Assembly (NCBI GenBank): GCA_963828715.1
Contig: CAWHFX010000020.1
Location: 1 to 64,000 of the forward strand
Reading direction: 5' to 3'
Source of the DNA: JAQGMV01 sp963828715
GTDB lineage: Bacteria > Pseudomonadota > Gammaproteobacteria > Burkholderiales > SG8-41
DNA length: 64,000 nucleotides
Part shown: piece by piece, positions 1 to 8,205 of the stretch
Position numbering within the stretch: position 1 is the first letter of the stretch
Layout: each line of letters starts with the position of its first letter
Position numbers and translations under genes: made by a program
Notes under the pieces: model-generated
What the model was told of the DNA's origin: nothing
Database searches by the model: none
Seen by the model: only the letters and a program-made list of their open reading frames with translations

Positions 1-300
1 CCCGGTGCTGGCGCCGAGGGCCCGGGCGCTGGCGATCCCGACCCGCAGGCCGGTGAACGAGCCGGGCGCTCGACGCCGACCGCGATCTGCGTCGACCGCG
101 CTCCCAGCCCCCGGCGGCCTCGGCCGCCCGCTCGACCTCGCCCGAGCAGCGCGCGTGGTGTGCACCAGGGCTGCCCGTCGCGCCGAGAGGCCGAGCAGCG
201 ACTCGTAGCGGACCTCGTCCGCCCCGCGTCGGCGGCAGACGGCGGTGTCCTCGGTCGCCGTGTCGAAACCGAGGAGCGCCAGCTCAGCAGCCGGCTCAGC
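1..300 (-). CDS. tsaB: TsaB, tRNA t6A biosynthesis protein (partial, frameshifted)
   Basis: TsaB is the non-catalytic partner of TsaD in making N6-threonylcarbamoyladenosine on ANN-decoding tRNAs. Read on the minus strand, the N-terminal core LLGFDTATEDTAV (about 240-285) and the family signature PGSFTGLRVGI (about 33-70) are visible, but in different frames, so at least one indel separates them. The gene runs off the left edge. No clean start codon is visible near 300, just after the upstream secreted-protein gene. tsaE lies a little further upstream on the same strand, the usual neighbour. The identity is firm from the two motifs; the exact limits are not. Confidence 0.7.
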
Positions 301-306
301 GCCGCG

Positions 307-698
307 TCAGCCGGGGACGGTGAAGGCGAAAGGACCCGACCCGCTTGCCCTCGACGAACCAGGTGACCTCGTGCTGGCCGGGGATGTTCGAGGTGATCTT
401 GTTGACGTAGAGGGTTCCCGCCTGGGCGGCTTCCTGGCGCGGGGCGCAGAGCCGGCGTTCTTGGTCGGGAATTTGACGCAGACGGTGTAGAAGACGTCGT
501 TGCGTCGTTGCTGCGGAAGAAGGCGCCCTTGTCGCGGGACCCCTTCTGGCAGAGGTGGGCGGGTTTCGCGTTCTGCGAGAGGCCGCAGGCGACGTAGTGG
601 CGGTAGGCGGCGGCGCTGGGCCGAGCGCCGGCGCAAGGCTCGCCAGCAGCGCCGCTCCCGCCGCCACCGCTGGCGGTCAGCGTCTTGACTCGCTTCAT
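307..698 (-). CDS. Small secreted protein, actinobacterial (frameshifted)
   Basis: A start at 698 gives a short basic N-terminus (MKRVKTLT) and an Ala/Leu-rich hydrophobic stretch, as in a signal peptide. Joining frames gives a mature part with HYVACGLSQNAKPAHLC, a Cys-rich segment, then VFYTVCVKFPTKN, GTLYVNKITS and FAFTVPG before the stop at 307. At least three frame changes are needed. The alternating Tyr/Val/Phe pattern and paired cysteines suggest a beta-rich extracellular domain. I recognise a general resemblance to small secreted proteins of Thermoleophilia but no named family, and I assign no function. It lies between tsaE and tsaB. Confidence 0.45.
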
Positions 699-828
699 CG
701 GGCGCGCTTCCTCCTCGCTCGATCCGGTTTGCGGTCGGCCGATGCTACACGCGCCGGCACCGTTCCCAGAACACGGCTATGCGCGGGTGGGTGCGCGCAC
801 CGAGCTTCGATCGCGCGGCGGTCGCCGC

Positions 829-1240
829 CTAGCCATGGGCGCAGCCGGACCTCGTGCGCTCGACGCCTCGCAAGGCAGGCGCGGCTCGGCCGCCGCGGGC
901 CACTCGACGAAGGCGATCGGCCTCAGGCGTCGAGGTAGTCGTCGAGCAGGGCCGGGTCCTCCTCGCTCGAGGCTCGTGCGAGCCGGTAGAGATCGAGGTG
1001 GGAGACCGGGACCCGGCCCCCGCGGTAGCGGCGGCCGATGGTGAAGGTGGGCGAGGTCACCGGGCCCTCGACCCCGAGCGCCCGGCAGGCGCCGCGGATC
1101 AGGGTCGTCTTGCCGGCGCCGAGCTCGCCGCTGACGAGGACGACGTCGCCGGGCGCGAGGTCGCCGGCGATCCCGGCGCCCCGACCGCCTCGGTCTCGCT
1201 CGCGGAGGATGGTCTGCTGAACGACCTCCGCGGGCGGCGC
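829..1240 (-). CDS. tsaE: TsaE, ATPase for tRNA t6A synthesis (frameshifted)
   Basis: TsaE is the P-loop ATPase that cycles the TsaBD complex during tRNA threonylcarbamoylation. The minus strand shows DVVLVSGELGAGKTTLIRG (Walker A, about 1095-1150), then EGPVTSPTFTIGRRY, SHLDLYRL and, after a frame change, IAFVEWP (about 899-918). These are the standard blocks of the family in the standard order. Length is near the usual 150 residues. The start near 1240 and the end near 829 are estimates because the frame is broken at least once at about 925. It shares the minus strand with tsaB. Confidence 0.75.
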
Positions 1241-1930
1241 TCAACCGAAGCATGCCCGAGCTGGTCGGGGGCGGCAGCGGGCTCGAGCCGCTCCTCCGAC
1301 CTCGAGGCCTCGGTCGGGCTCCGCCTGCCGCCTCCTCGGCGACCGGGGCGCCGGCAGCGGCTCGGCGAGCAGGTCCGGGATCGCCTCGAAGTCGCCGCGC
1401 AGGGTCTCCGTCGACGGCGGGCGTGCGCAGCGCCGCCGCCGGGTGGAAGAGCGGCAGCAGGAAGACGGCGCGGCCGCCGAGCTCGTGGACCTGGGGCGTG
1501 CCCCGGACCCTGGTGATCCCGGCCGGGTTGCCGCTGAGCAGCTTGGTCGCGAAGTTGCCCAGGGTGGCAGACGACCGTCGGCTCGATCAGGCGCACCTGC
1601 TCGAACAGGTACGGCCGACAGGCGTCGATCTCGACCGGCTGCGGGTCGCGATTGCCCGGGCGGCCGGCGACTTCAGCACGTTGGCGATGAAGACGTCCTC
1701 GCGCGAGAGGCCGATCTCCTCCAGCATCTGGTTGAGGAGCTGACCCGCGCGGCCGACGAAGGGCAGGCCCTGGCGATCCTCTTCGGCGCCCGGCGCCTCG
1801 CCGACGAACATCAGGTCGGCGTCGGCGTTGCCGGCGCCGAAGACCGCCTTGGTGCGGGTCTCGTGCAGGGGGCACCTGGTGCAGGCCGTAGACCTCGTTG
1901 AAGAGCTCGACCAGCTTGCCTCGCGCCGCG
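1241..1930 (-). CDS. Family 4 uracil-DNA glycosylase (frameshifted)
   Basis: This enzyme removes uracil from DNA to start base-excision repair. On the minus strand I see CTRCPLHETRTKAVFG, then LMFVGEAPGAEEDRQG (the GEAPG active-site block), LPFVGRAGQLLNQML and VFIANVLK. The cysteines of the N-terminal block are the first ligands of the [4Fe-4S] cluster typical of UDG family 4. After a frame change comes ACRPYLFEQ, with the third cysteine, and later HPAAALR, the conserved His-Pro block. At least three indels break the gene. The limits are estimates. Confidence 0.75.
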
Positions 1931-1934
1931 CCTC

Positions 1935-2219
1935 GGCCGTGGCGCTCACTTCGGCCGCTTCTGCCCTTCGCCCGCTTCGGCGCAGGTCGCGCGCCAGCCG
2001 CTCGCGGTGCGCCGGCTTCGCGCTCGCCGACGGCGCGATTCGTCCGAGCGCACCTCGGCGCCGCGCGGCTGGCGCCCGGGCGGGGCGACCGCCGAGAACA
2101 GGCGCCGGACCGTTCCGCCGAGGCGCACTCAGCGCACGGAACCGCGGCTGGTTCGTTCGGGACCGAGCTGCCTCGAAGCGGGCGCCGCAGCGCTCGCACT
2201 GAAGCTCGTAGCTCGGCAT
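1935..2219 (-). CDS. FmdB-type zinc ribbon protein (frameshifted)
   Basis: The start at 2219 gives MPSYELQCERCGARFEA, the N-terminal zinc-ribbon half (Cys-x2-Cys) of the FmdB/CxxC_CxxC_SSSS family. In another frame, further along, are VRRLFSAVAPPGR and a long Arg/Glu/Ala-rich tail, which is how these proteins normally end. The second CxxC pair falls in the broken part. It lies directly upstream of the uracil-DNA glycosylase on the same strand. The function of the family is not well defined; members are small putative regulators. Confidence 0.55.
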
Positions 2220-2399
2220 CGTCAACCTCGGCTCGACCCATCGTAGTCTGCCGGGTCCGGCGCGGCGCTGCTATAATTCGCACCGGCCGCGACCCGAGTG
2301 GCGTGGACCCCGGCTCGTCCGGCAAGTGTCGTCAACAGAGCTGAACTGGCTCCGGCCGGTACCTCGAATGCGGGTAGCTGGAGCGGGAAGCGGACCGGA

Positions 2400-3183
2400 A
2401 TCAGCGAGCGCCAACCGCGCTCACCAGCGTCGGCCCGGGACGGGCGGGCAGAGCGACCGCAGCCGCGGCCGGGGCAAGCGGCATCGAGACTACGCTGGTC
2501 GGCAGGGAGCAGACCAGGGCCATGCATCGCGGAGGCCGAGGTCGTCCTGCTCTGCGTCCCCGACGCGGCGTTCGAGGCCGCATGCGGCGCTCGCGCCGGG
2601 AACCTCGGCGCATGCCCGCGTTCGTCGGCCGCACCAGCGGAGCGACGTGTCTCGGCGCGCTATCGACCGCGGTTGAGGCGGGCGCCTCGGTCTCCGCCGA
2701 TCCGCCCGCTGCAGACGATCCGTGGTGAGGCGTCCGCTCTCGCCAGAGGAGCCTCTCGCGCGGTCGCAGGGGTACGACGACGCTGCGCGCGACGGCGCAG
2801 AGGCCCTGGCGGGCTCCCTGGCGGATGAGCCCATTCCGCGTCGTCCGAAGAGCCGCGGGCGGCTTACCACACCGCCGCGGTGATCGCGTCGAACTTCCTG
2901 ACCGCGCCGGAGGAGTCCGCCGACCGAGCATGCTCGAGGGCGCCGGATTCCCGGAGTCCCGCGAGCTGCTTGCCCCGATACGTGCTGCGCACCGCGGCCA
3001 ACTGGGCAGAGCTCGGCCGTGCAGCCCGCACCGGGCCGATCGCGACGCGGCGACGAAGCGACCGTGGCGCGGCATCCGGAGGCGCTCGCGGAGACTGATC
3101 CCGAGCTGCTCGACCTCTATCGGGCCATGGCAGAGCGGACCGTCGCGTTGGCCGGGCGCCGCAGCAAGGAGATCGTCGGATGA
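2400..3183 (+). CDS. Rossmann/DUF2520 oxidoreductase-like protein (frameshifted)
   Basis: The visible blocks are a GxGxxG-like VGPGRAGRATAAAAG (about 2432), VVLLCVPDAA (about 2543), PLQTI (about 2707), YHTAAVIASNFLTA (about 2868) and the end ALAGRRSKEIVG before TGA at 3181-3183. This order matches proteins with an NADP-binding N-terminal domain and a DUF2520 C-terminal domain, which in actinobacteria commonly precede panC. The stop overlaps the panC start (ATGA at 3180-3183), so the two are probably translationally coupled. Several indels break the frame, and the start near 2400 is an estimate. The substrate is unknown; context suggests pantothenate metabolism. Confidence 0.65.
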
Positions 3184-4071
3184 CGGTGGCGCGGAAACGG
3201 GCCGACCTGAGGCGCGAGCTGGCCAGCCCGCGCTGAGGGCCGCGGCGACCGGGCTTGGTGCCGACGATGGGCTATCCTGCACGAGGGGCACCTCTCGCTG
3301 CTGCGCCACGGCGCGCGAGGAGTGCGAGGTGGTCGTCATGAGCCTGTTCGTCGATCCCCGACCCAGTTCGGGCGCGGGCGAGGACCTCGAGCGCTACCCG
3401 CGGGACGAGGCGCGCGACGCGCGGCTCGGGCGCCGAGGCCGAGGGTGTCGACCTACGTCTACGCGCCCGGCCGGTCGAGGAGGTCTATCCACCGGGGCTT
3501 CGCGACCGCAGGTCGCGGTCGAGCGGCCTGACCGAGGTGCTCTGACGGCGACCCGGCGCAGCCGCGGGCCCGGCGCACTTCCGCGGCGTCACCACCGTCG
3601 TCGCGAAGCTCTTCAACACGGTTCAGCCCGAGGTCGCCTACTTCGGCCGAGGATGCCCAGCAGCTGGCGGTGATCCGGCGCATGGTCCGCGACCTCGACA
3701 TCCCCGTCCGGGGTCGAGGGGCCTGCCCACCGTGCGCGACGACGACGGGCTGGCGATGAGCTCCCGCAACGCCTACCTGGGAGCCGCCGGACCGCGAGCG
3801 CGCGGTCGGCGATCTCGCGCGCCCTCGCCGCCGCCGAGCGCGGCACCCGCGAGGAGTCACTCGCCGCTGCGCCATCGTCCGGCACGTACCGCCAAGCTCG
3901 CCCGCCGCGCAGGTTCAGACCCGGTGCCCGTCGAGGCGCGCGACCCCGACGACCTCACCCCGGTGGCCGAGCTCAACCGGCCGCCCCGTCCTGCTCGCGG
4001 TCGCCGCCCGCGTCGGCGGCGCGCGGCTGATCGACAACGTCTTGATCCGACCCACGACCACAGAGACTTGA
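3180..4071 (+). CDS. panC: Pantothenate synthetase (frameshifted)
   Basis: PanC joins pantoate and beta-alanine using ATP, the last step of pantothenate synthesis. The start at 3180 gives MTVARKRADLRREL. Joined frames show PTMGYLHEGHLSLLRHA (nucleotide-binding HIGH-like block), VVVMSLFVDPTQFG with GEDLERYPRD, HFRGVTTVVAKLFN, QLAVIRRMVRDLDIPV, GLAMSSRNAYL and, near the end, ARLIDNVLI. These are all standard PanC blocks at normal spacing, and the length fits. At least five frame changes occur. The gene lies between the DUF2520 gene and panD, forming a panC-panD-panB operon. Confidence 0.85.
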
Positions 4072-4099
4072 ACCGCAGAACAAGCGAGAAGAGGAGTCA

Positions 4100-4495
4100 A
4101 TGCAGAGGCAGATGCTGAAGTCGAAGATCCACCGGGCGACGGTGACCGACTGCGACGTCAACTACATCGGCAGCATCACCGTGAACACCGAGCTGATGGC
4201 GAGCGCCGACCTGATCACCAACGAGCAGGTCCACGTCTGGGACATCAACAACGAGACCGCTTCGTCACCTATGTGATCGACGGCGAGCCCGGCTCGGGCA
4301 CGATGCAGGTCAACGGCGCCGCGGCCCACCTGACCCGGCCCGGCCACAAGATCATCGTCGCCTCCTTCGGCGCCTATGACGAGAGCGACCTCGAGCGCTA
4401 CTCGCCGGTCGTCGTCCACGTGAACGACGACAACCGGGCGGTCGCGGTCAACAGCCACCCCGGAGGTGCTGCTCACGCCGGAGGTCGTCGCATGA
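4100..4495 (+). CDS. panD: Aspartate 1-decarboxylase (frameshifted)
   Basis: PanD makes beta-alanine from aspartate and is a self-cleaving pyruvoyl enzyme. The start at 4100 follows a GAGGAG ribosome-binding site (4091). The protein reads MQRQMLKSKIHRATVTDC with the catalytic Lys and Tyr-containing NYIGSITV block. That block contains the Gly-Ser autocleavage site (GSI), followed by HVWDIN, FVTYVIDGEPGSG and IVASFGAYDE. Frame changes occur near 4258 and 4460. The stop at 4493-4495 overlaps the panB start by four bases. Length matches the family at about 130 residues. Confidence 0.88.
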
Positions 4496-5422
4496 GCTCC
4501 GGCGCTCCCACACGGCTCCCCCCTCCCCCGACCGCAAGCCGGTCAGCATTCCCCGGCTGACCGAGATGAAGGCGGCCGGCGAACCGATCGTCATGGTCAC
4601 TGCCTACGACTACCCGTCGGCCCAGGTCGCCGAGGAGGCGGGCGTGAACATCGTCCTGGTCGGCGACACGGCGGCGATGGTCGTGCTCGGCTACCCGGGC
4701 ACCGAGCCGGTCTCGATGGACGAGATGGTGATGCTCGGCGAACGATCGCCGGCCTGCACACGCCGCTGATGGTCGGCGACATGCCGATGGGCAGCTACGA
4801 GTCGAGCAACGAGCTCGCGGTGGTCAGCGCCCAGCGCCTGGTCAAGGAGACCGGCTGCCAGGTGGTCGAGCAGCTTGAGGCCGGCGGCACCTCGGTCGAG
4901 CGGCCGCGGGCGATCGTCAACTCGGGGATCCCGGTGATGGGCCACGTCGGCTTCACCCCCAGACCGCGACCGCGCTGGGCGGCTACAAGACTCAGGGCAA
5001 GACCGCGCGCGACGCGATCAAGGTCTGCGAGGACGCCCTCGCCCTGCAGGCGGTGGGCTGCTTTGCGATCGTCTTCGAGGCGGTCCCCAGCGGCGGTGAC
5101 CGAGGCGATCGTCAAGAAGCTGGAGGTGCCGACGATCGGGATCGGCGCCGGCCCGGCCACCGCCGGCCAGGTGCTCGTCTTCCACGACCTGCTCGGGATC
5201 ACCACGGGGCGGATGGCGAAATTCGTCAAGCGCTACGCCGACGTCCACGGCGAGATGGTCCGCGGCGTCGGCCAGTACGTGGACGAGGTCCGCTCACGCC
5301 GCTTCCCCGAGCCCGACCACGTCTACGGGGTCGAGCCGGCCGAGCTCGACGAGCTGCGCCACTACCTCGACCAGGAGAGCCTCACGTCCCAGCAGGCATG
5401 GGACTGGGAGCCGCTCTCCTAG
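4492..5422 (+). CDS. panB: 3-methyl-2-oxobutanoate hydroxymethyltransferase (frameshifted)
   Basis: PanB adds a hydroxymethyl group to alpha-ketoisovalerate to make ketopantoate. Joined frames show PIVMVTAYDYPSAQVAEEAG, VLVGDTAAMVVLGY with the metal-binding Asp, PLMVGDMPMGSYE, GIPVMGHVGFTP, GCFAIVFEAVP, PTIGIGAGPATAGQVLVFHD and LLGITTG. The order and spacing are normal. Frame changes fall near 4530-4560, 4742, 4962 and 5093. The end at 5422 is clear. It closes the pantothenate operon with panC and panD. Confidence 0.88.
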
Positions 5423-5458
5423 GGACCCGGCTTACGGCAGGAGTACGCAGGGAGGGCC

Positions 5459-6161
5459 TCAGGTCGTCACGCGGTATGCGAGCTGGGGCTCGCTCTTCCC
5501 CTTGAGGGTCAGCTCGACCCGCGCGCCGACGGGCTCCGGCAGCCCGTCGGCGACGCGCTCGGACATGACGATCTCGCCGCCGCCTGCCTGGCCCTGAGAC
5601 GCGAGGCGGTGTTGACGACGTCGCCGACCGCGGTGAAGTCGTAGAGGGCGCGCTCGCCGATGTTGCCGACGAAGGCCTCGCCGACGTCGATGCCGACGCC
5701 CATCTCGACGAACGGCCTCGGCGCGAGCCGTAGCCGACGCGCGCGCAGGAGCTCCGGGCGTGCTCGAGCATGAGCGGCGGGCACCTCCTCGGCGTCGATG
5801 CCCAGGCTTCAGATCCGGCAGGTAGAGCGCCATCACCTCGTCGCCGATCAGCTTGTCGATCACGGCCTCGGGGAAGAGGACATCCTCGGCGCGCGGTAGA
5901 AGCGCCGCAGGAGGCAGCGACTCCTCCTCCGGATCGGCGCCCTCGCAGCGCGCGGTGAAGCCGCGCAGGTCGGCGAAGAGGACGCCGTCTGCTGGTTCAT
6001 CCCGCCCGGCGGCGAGGTCTCGACGCAGACGCCGCAGATGTTCGGGTTCTTGCGCGAGGGGCGGTAGCCGAGCGGGCCGCACGATGTGCGGCCCGGGCCC
6101 GCGAACGGCGCCCGCAGATGCCGCAGCGCGGGCTGCTGGGCAGCCGGATCAGGCGCGGCAC
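5459..6161 (-). CDS. Class III adenylate/guanylate cyclase with N-terminal zinc-ribbon-like segment (frameshifted)
   Basis: On the minus strand the catalytic-domain blocks appear in order: GVLFADLRGFTARCEG (metal-binding Asp), DKLIGDEVMALYLP, YDFTAVGDVVNTASRL (substrate region) and EIVMSERVADGLP. The C-terminal stop is at 5459. This is the class III nucleotidyl cyclase fold that makes cAMP or cGMP. The N-terminus, from a likely GTG at 6161, holds CGICG and a later Cys pair (ICGVCVET), which could bind zinc. Several indels break it. Whether it makes cAMP, or is active at all, cannot be told from this sequence. Confidence 0.7.
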
Positions 6162-6190
6162 CGTACCGCGGGACGGGTCGCTTCTGGCCT

Positions 6191-6537
6191 CTAGACCGCC
6201 GCCCAGTCCTCGGCGCCAGCGGCTAGTCGGGCTTCTTTCCCGGCCTGCGGCGTGATCTCGCGCACCGCCATCCGCTGCCAGAGGGTCAGCTTCTCCTGCT
6301 CCAGACATTGTCCGTCATCGGATCTCTTTCTACCACCCTGGCCGGGGCGCCGACGGCGATCACGCCTGGGGGGATGTCCTGGGTGACGACCGAGTTGGCG
6401 CCGATCACGCAGCGGTCGCCGATCGTCACCCCGCTGGTGACGACGCAGTTGACGCCGAACCAGCAGTTGGAGCCGATCCGCACCGGCCCCTTGGAGACGA
6501 AGCCCTGGCGGGTGATGGGAATCTCTGGGTCGTCGTG
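6191..6537 (-). CDS. Hexapeptide-repeat acyltransferase, truncated at the junction
   Basis: The minus strand shows left-handed beta-helix repeats: IPITRQGFVSKG, VRIGSNCWFGVNCVVTSGV, TIGDRCVIGANSVVTQDI and PPGVIAVGAPARVVE. This is the C-terminal half of a maltose/galactoside O-acetyltransferase-like enzyme. After a frame change near 6300 it continues as EKLTLWQRMAVREITPQ to a stop at 6191-6193. The N-terminal half is missing because the sequence changes to another genome at about 6538. The acyl acceptor is unknown. Confidence 0.6.
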
Positions 6538-6545
6538 GCGATCCG
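6530..6545. other. Chimeric join between two genomes
   Basis: Left of this point the minus strand encodes an actinobacterial acyltransferase. Right of it the plus strand encodes the middle of a proteobacterial sigma-54 activator. Both proteins are cut at the same place with no stop, start, repeat or mobile element between them. The left side is riddled with indels, and the first open frame on the right is clean. This pattern fits an assembly join better than a natural insertion. Confidence 0.75.
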
Positions 6546-7020
6546 CGACGATCTCTACTATCGCCTCAACGTCGTGGCCCTGCATCTGCCGCCCCTTGCC
6601 GAGCGTCGGGAAGACATTCCGCTGCTCGCGAACCACTTCCTCTCGCAGCTCGCGGAGAAGTACAAGCGGACGATAACCAGCTTCGCGCCGGAGGCCGTCG
6701 AGGTTCTGGTCGCGGCGCCGTGGCCGGGAAACGTGCGTCAGCTCTACAACGTCGTCGAACAGGCGGTGGCGCTCGCGACTACACCGGTCATTCCCGCAAC
6801 GCTCGTGCAGCAGGCGATTCAGCATCAGCAGACGGCGTTTGCATCATTCGAGGACGCGCGCCGCAAATTCGAACGGGATTACCTCGCGCAGATTCTCCGG
6901 ATCACCGAGGGCAACGTGACGCAGGCGGCAAGGCTGGCCAAACGCAACCGCACGGAGTTCTACAAGTTGCTACAGCGCCACCAGCTCGACCCGAAGCTCT
7001 TCAAGAACGTCGGCAAGTAG
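6538..7020 (+). CDS. Sigma-54 response regulator, GlrR/QseF-like, C-terminal part
   Basis: This is the C-terminal part of an NtrC-family activator. It begins inside the AAA+ domain at IRDDLYYRLNVV, continues through LPPLAERREDIPLLANHFL and WPGNVRQLYNVVEQA, and ends with a Fis-type helix-turn-helix (VTQAARLAKRNRTEFYKLL). The last segment, RHQLDPKLFK, resembles the C-terminus of GlrR/QseF regulators. The receiver domain and the start of the AAA+ domain, including Walker A, are missing because of the join near 6538. In its own genome the gene is presumably complete. Confidence 0.8.
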   Translation, partial: AIRDDLYYRLNVVALHLPPLAERREDIPLLANHFLSQLAEKYKRTITSFAPEAVEVLVAAPWPGNVRQLYNVVEQAVALATTPVIPATLVQQAIQHQQTAFASFEDARRKFERDYLAQILRITEGNVTQAARLAKRNRTEFYKLLQRHQLDPKLFKNVGK

Positions 7021-7483
7021 GCGGGTTGTGCATGAGGGGCCCGGATGCGAGCTTGGCCGCGTGCCAAGCTCGCGCCTGTATCTCTGTCTCACCGGCGCGA
7101 CAATGCGGGGTAAGAGCGTAGCTCGCTCGTTTTCCACTCTGAACTCCTTTTGAATGTTGCCTGACGACGACGGCACGGGCCTCCAAGTGCTTGGAATAGC
7201 GGGCAAATGCAACTGGCATGGACGTTGCTGCAATGCCCACCGAACGGTTCTACGGTGGAGCAGTCGTGAGAAGGTCATCGCCATACGTTCGTGATCGCAC
7301 CGAAGTTCGTGATCGCACCGAAAGCGTGCCTGCGCGCGTTGTTGTAACGCGTCGAGGTATGCCGATCGTGGCGGGCGAGGCGTGCACCGAAATCGGCTGC
7401 GACATACAGAGCACGGCGGCGATTTCCTGGGTCGACCGGCTATTCAAGGCGACCGCCGCGACTCGCGCCCCGCGAGGATCGTC
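7021..7483 (+). other. Intergenic region without a recognisable gene
   Basis: About 460 bases between the sigma-54 regulator and a small membrane-protein gene. Short open frames exist on both strands but have no clear ribosome-binding sites or recognisable composition. The only structure noted is an 18-bp tandem duplication at 7287-7322. The A+T content is somewhat higher around 7110-7200, so promoters for the downstream small genes may lie here, but I cannot place one. Confidence 0.5.
7287..7322 (+). repeat. 18-bp tandem direct repeat (two copies)
   Basis: The unit GTTCGTGATCGCACCGAA occurs twice head to tail, with no mismatch, at 7287-7304 and 7305-7322. It lies about 160 bases upstream of the small membrane-protein gene. 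It could be a recent slippage duplication or a pair of regulator sites. Confidence 0.9.
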
Positions 7484-7801
7484 ATGGAGCTGAGTCAACA
7501 ACGATCGGCGCAGCCGTACGGTCTGCTATATCCGCTCATGCTGATCGCCGCCATTGCCGTGATCGTGTTCAGTATTCTGGGCATCGCGACCATCGCCGGA
7601 TGGATGCCTGGCGCCCTAAGCGCCGCATCTGCGGCGCAGCCGATGCCAGGTGCAATGGATCGGACGATCACCGCTGCCAGCCGTGGCACTTCGACATTCG
7701 ATTGCGTGGAATGCGGGATGATAGAAACGATCCGCGCGATCGAGCGTAGCGACCCGTTCAGTGACGTGCGCATCGCCGCGGAACCGGGCTCGCGCCTGTA
7801 A
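7484..7801 (+). CDS. Small single-span membrane protein with CxxC motif
   Basis: About 105 residues. The start at 7484 follows GAGGA at 7474-7478. Residues about 12-35 form one hydrophobic segment (LLYPLMLIAAIAVIVFSILG). After a linker rich in Ala and Pro comes TFDCVECGMIETIRAIER. A similar Cys-x2-Cys-G-x-I/V-E-S/T-I/V-R block occurs just before the glycine-zipper part of many betaproteobacterial outer-membrane SlyB/YmgG-like proteins. The glycine zipper itself is absent here, so this is either a short relative or a truncated one. Function unknown. Confidence 0.6.
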   Translation: MELSQQRSAQPYGLLYPLMLIAAIAVIVFSILGIATIAGWMPGALSAASAAQPMPGAMDRTITAASRGTSTFDCVECGMIETIRAIERSDPFSDVRIAAEPGSRL

Positions 7802-7816
7802 CAAGCTGATCGCGTG

Positions 7817-8089
7817 ATGCTGCCTCCGCGTGTATTCGCATCACTGGCAATCGTCGCGTTTGCGGGCGGCTGTGCGAGCGAAACGCGCGTCTCCCCTCCA
7901 GCGCCCGTGAGCTCGAGCTCCAACACAGCGCCCGCAGTGCCGCGCTATAACCTCGCCGGGTATTCCGCAGCCTTCAAGGAAGGTTATGCTGACGCGTGTG
8001 CCAGCCGGCGCGATGAAAACCGCTTCACGGCGGACGCTGACTACCAGATGGGATGGTCCGACGGGCGCAGCTTGTGCGCGAAAAGATGA
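7817..8089 (+). CDS. Small putative lipoprotein with Y-x-x-G-W-x-D-G-R motif
   Basis: About 90 residues. The N-terminus (MLPPRVFASLAIVAFAGGCAS) resembles a lipoprotein signal with a possible lipidated Cys, although the lipobox is weak. The mature part has two related segments, FKEGYADACASRR and YQMGWSDGRSLC, each with an aromatic-Gly-Asp pattern and one Cys, which could form a disulphide. Such small envelope proteins are common in proteobacteria and unnamed. A GTG at 7814 is an alternative start. It follows the CxxC membrane protein by 15 bases and may be cotranscribed with it. Confidence 0.6.
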   Translation: MLPPRVFASLAIVAFAGGCASETRVSPPAPVSSSSNTAPAVPRYNLAGYSAAFKEGYADACASRRDENRFTADADYQMGWSDGRSLCAKR

Positions 8090-8205
8090 CGTGCAGTGCG
8101 CGGCACGTGCTTTGGCGCACAGGTTAAGCAGCGTCTCGAACTTCGCGGTCGACACACCCTCTGTTCATGGCTGGCGAGGCCTGTAGTCGAAGGCGAGCGC
8201 GACCC

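Noticed and set aside
3180..5422. Pantothenate genes as pseudogenes of the betaproteobacterium
   Set aside because: The indels are spread over all genes of the left part whatever their function, and the proteins are of actinobacterial type, so sequencing error in a foreign fragment explains them better.
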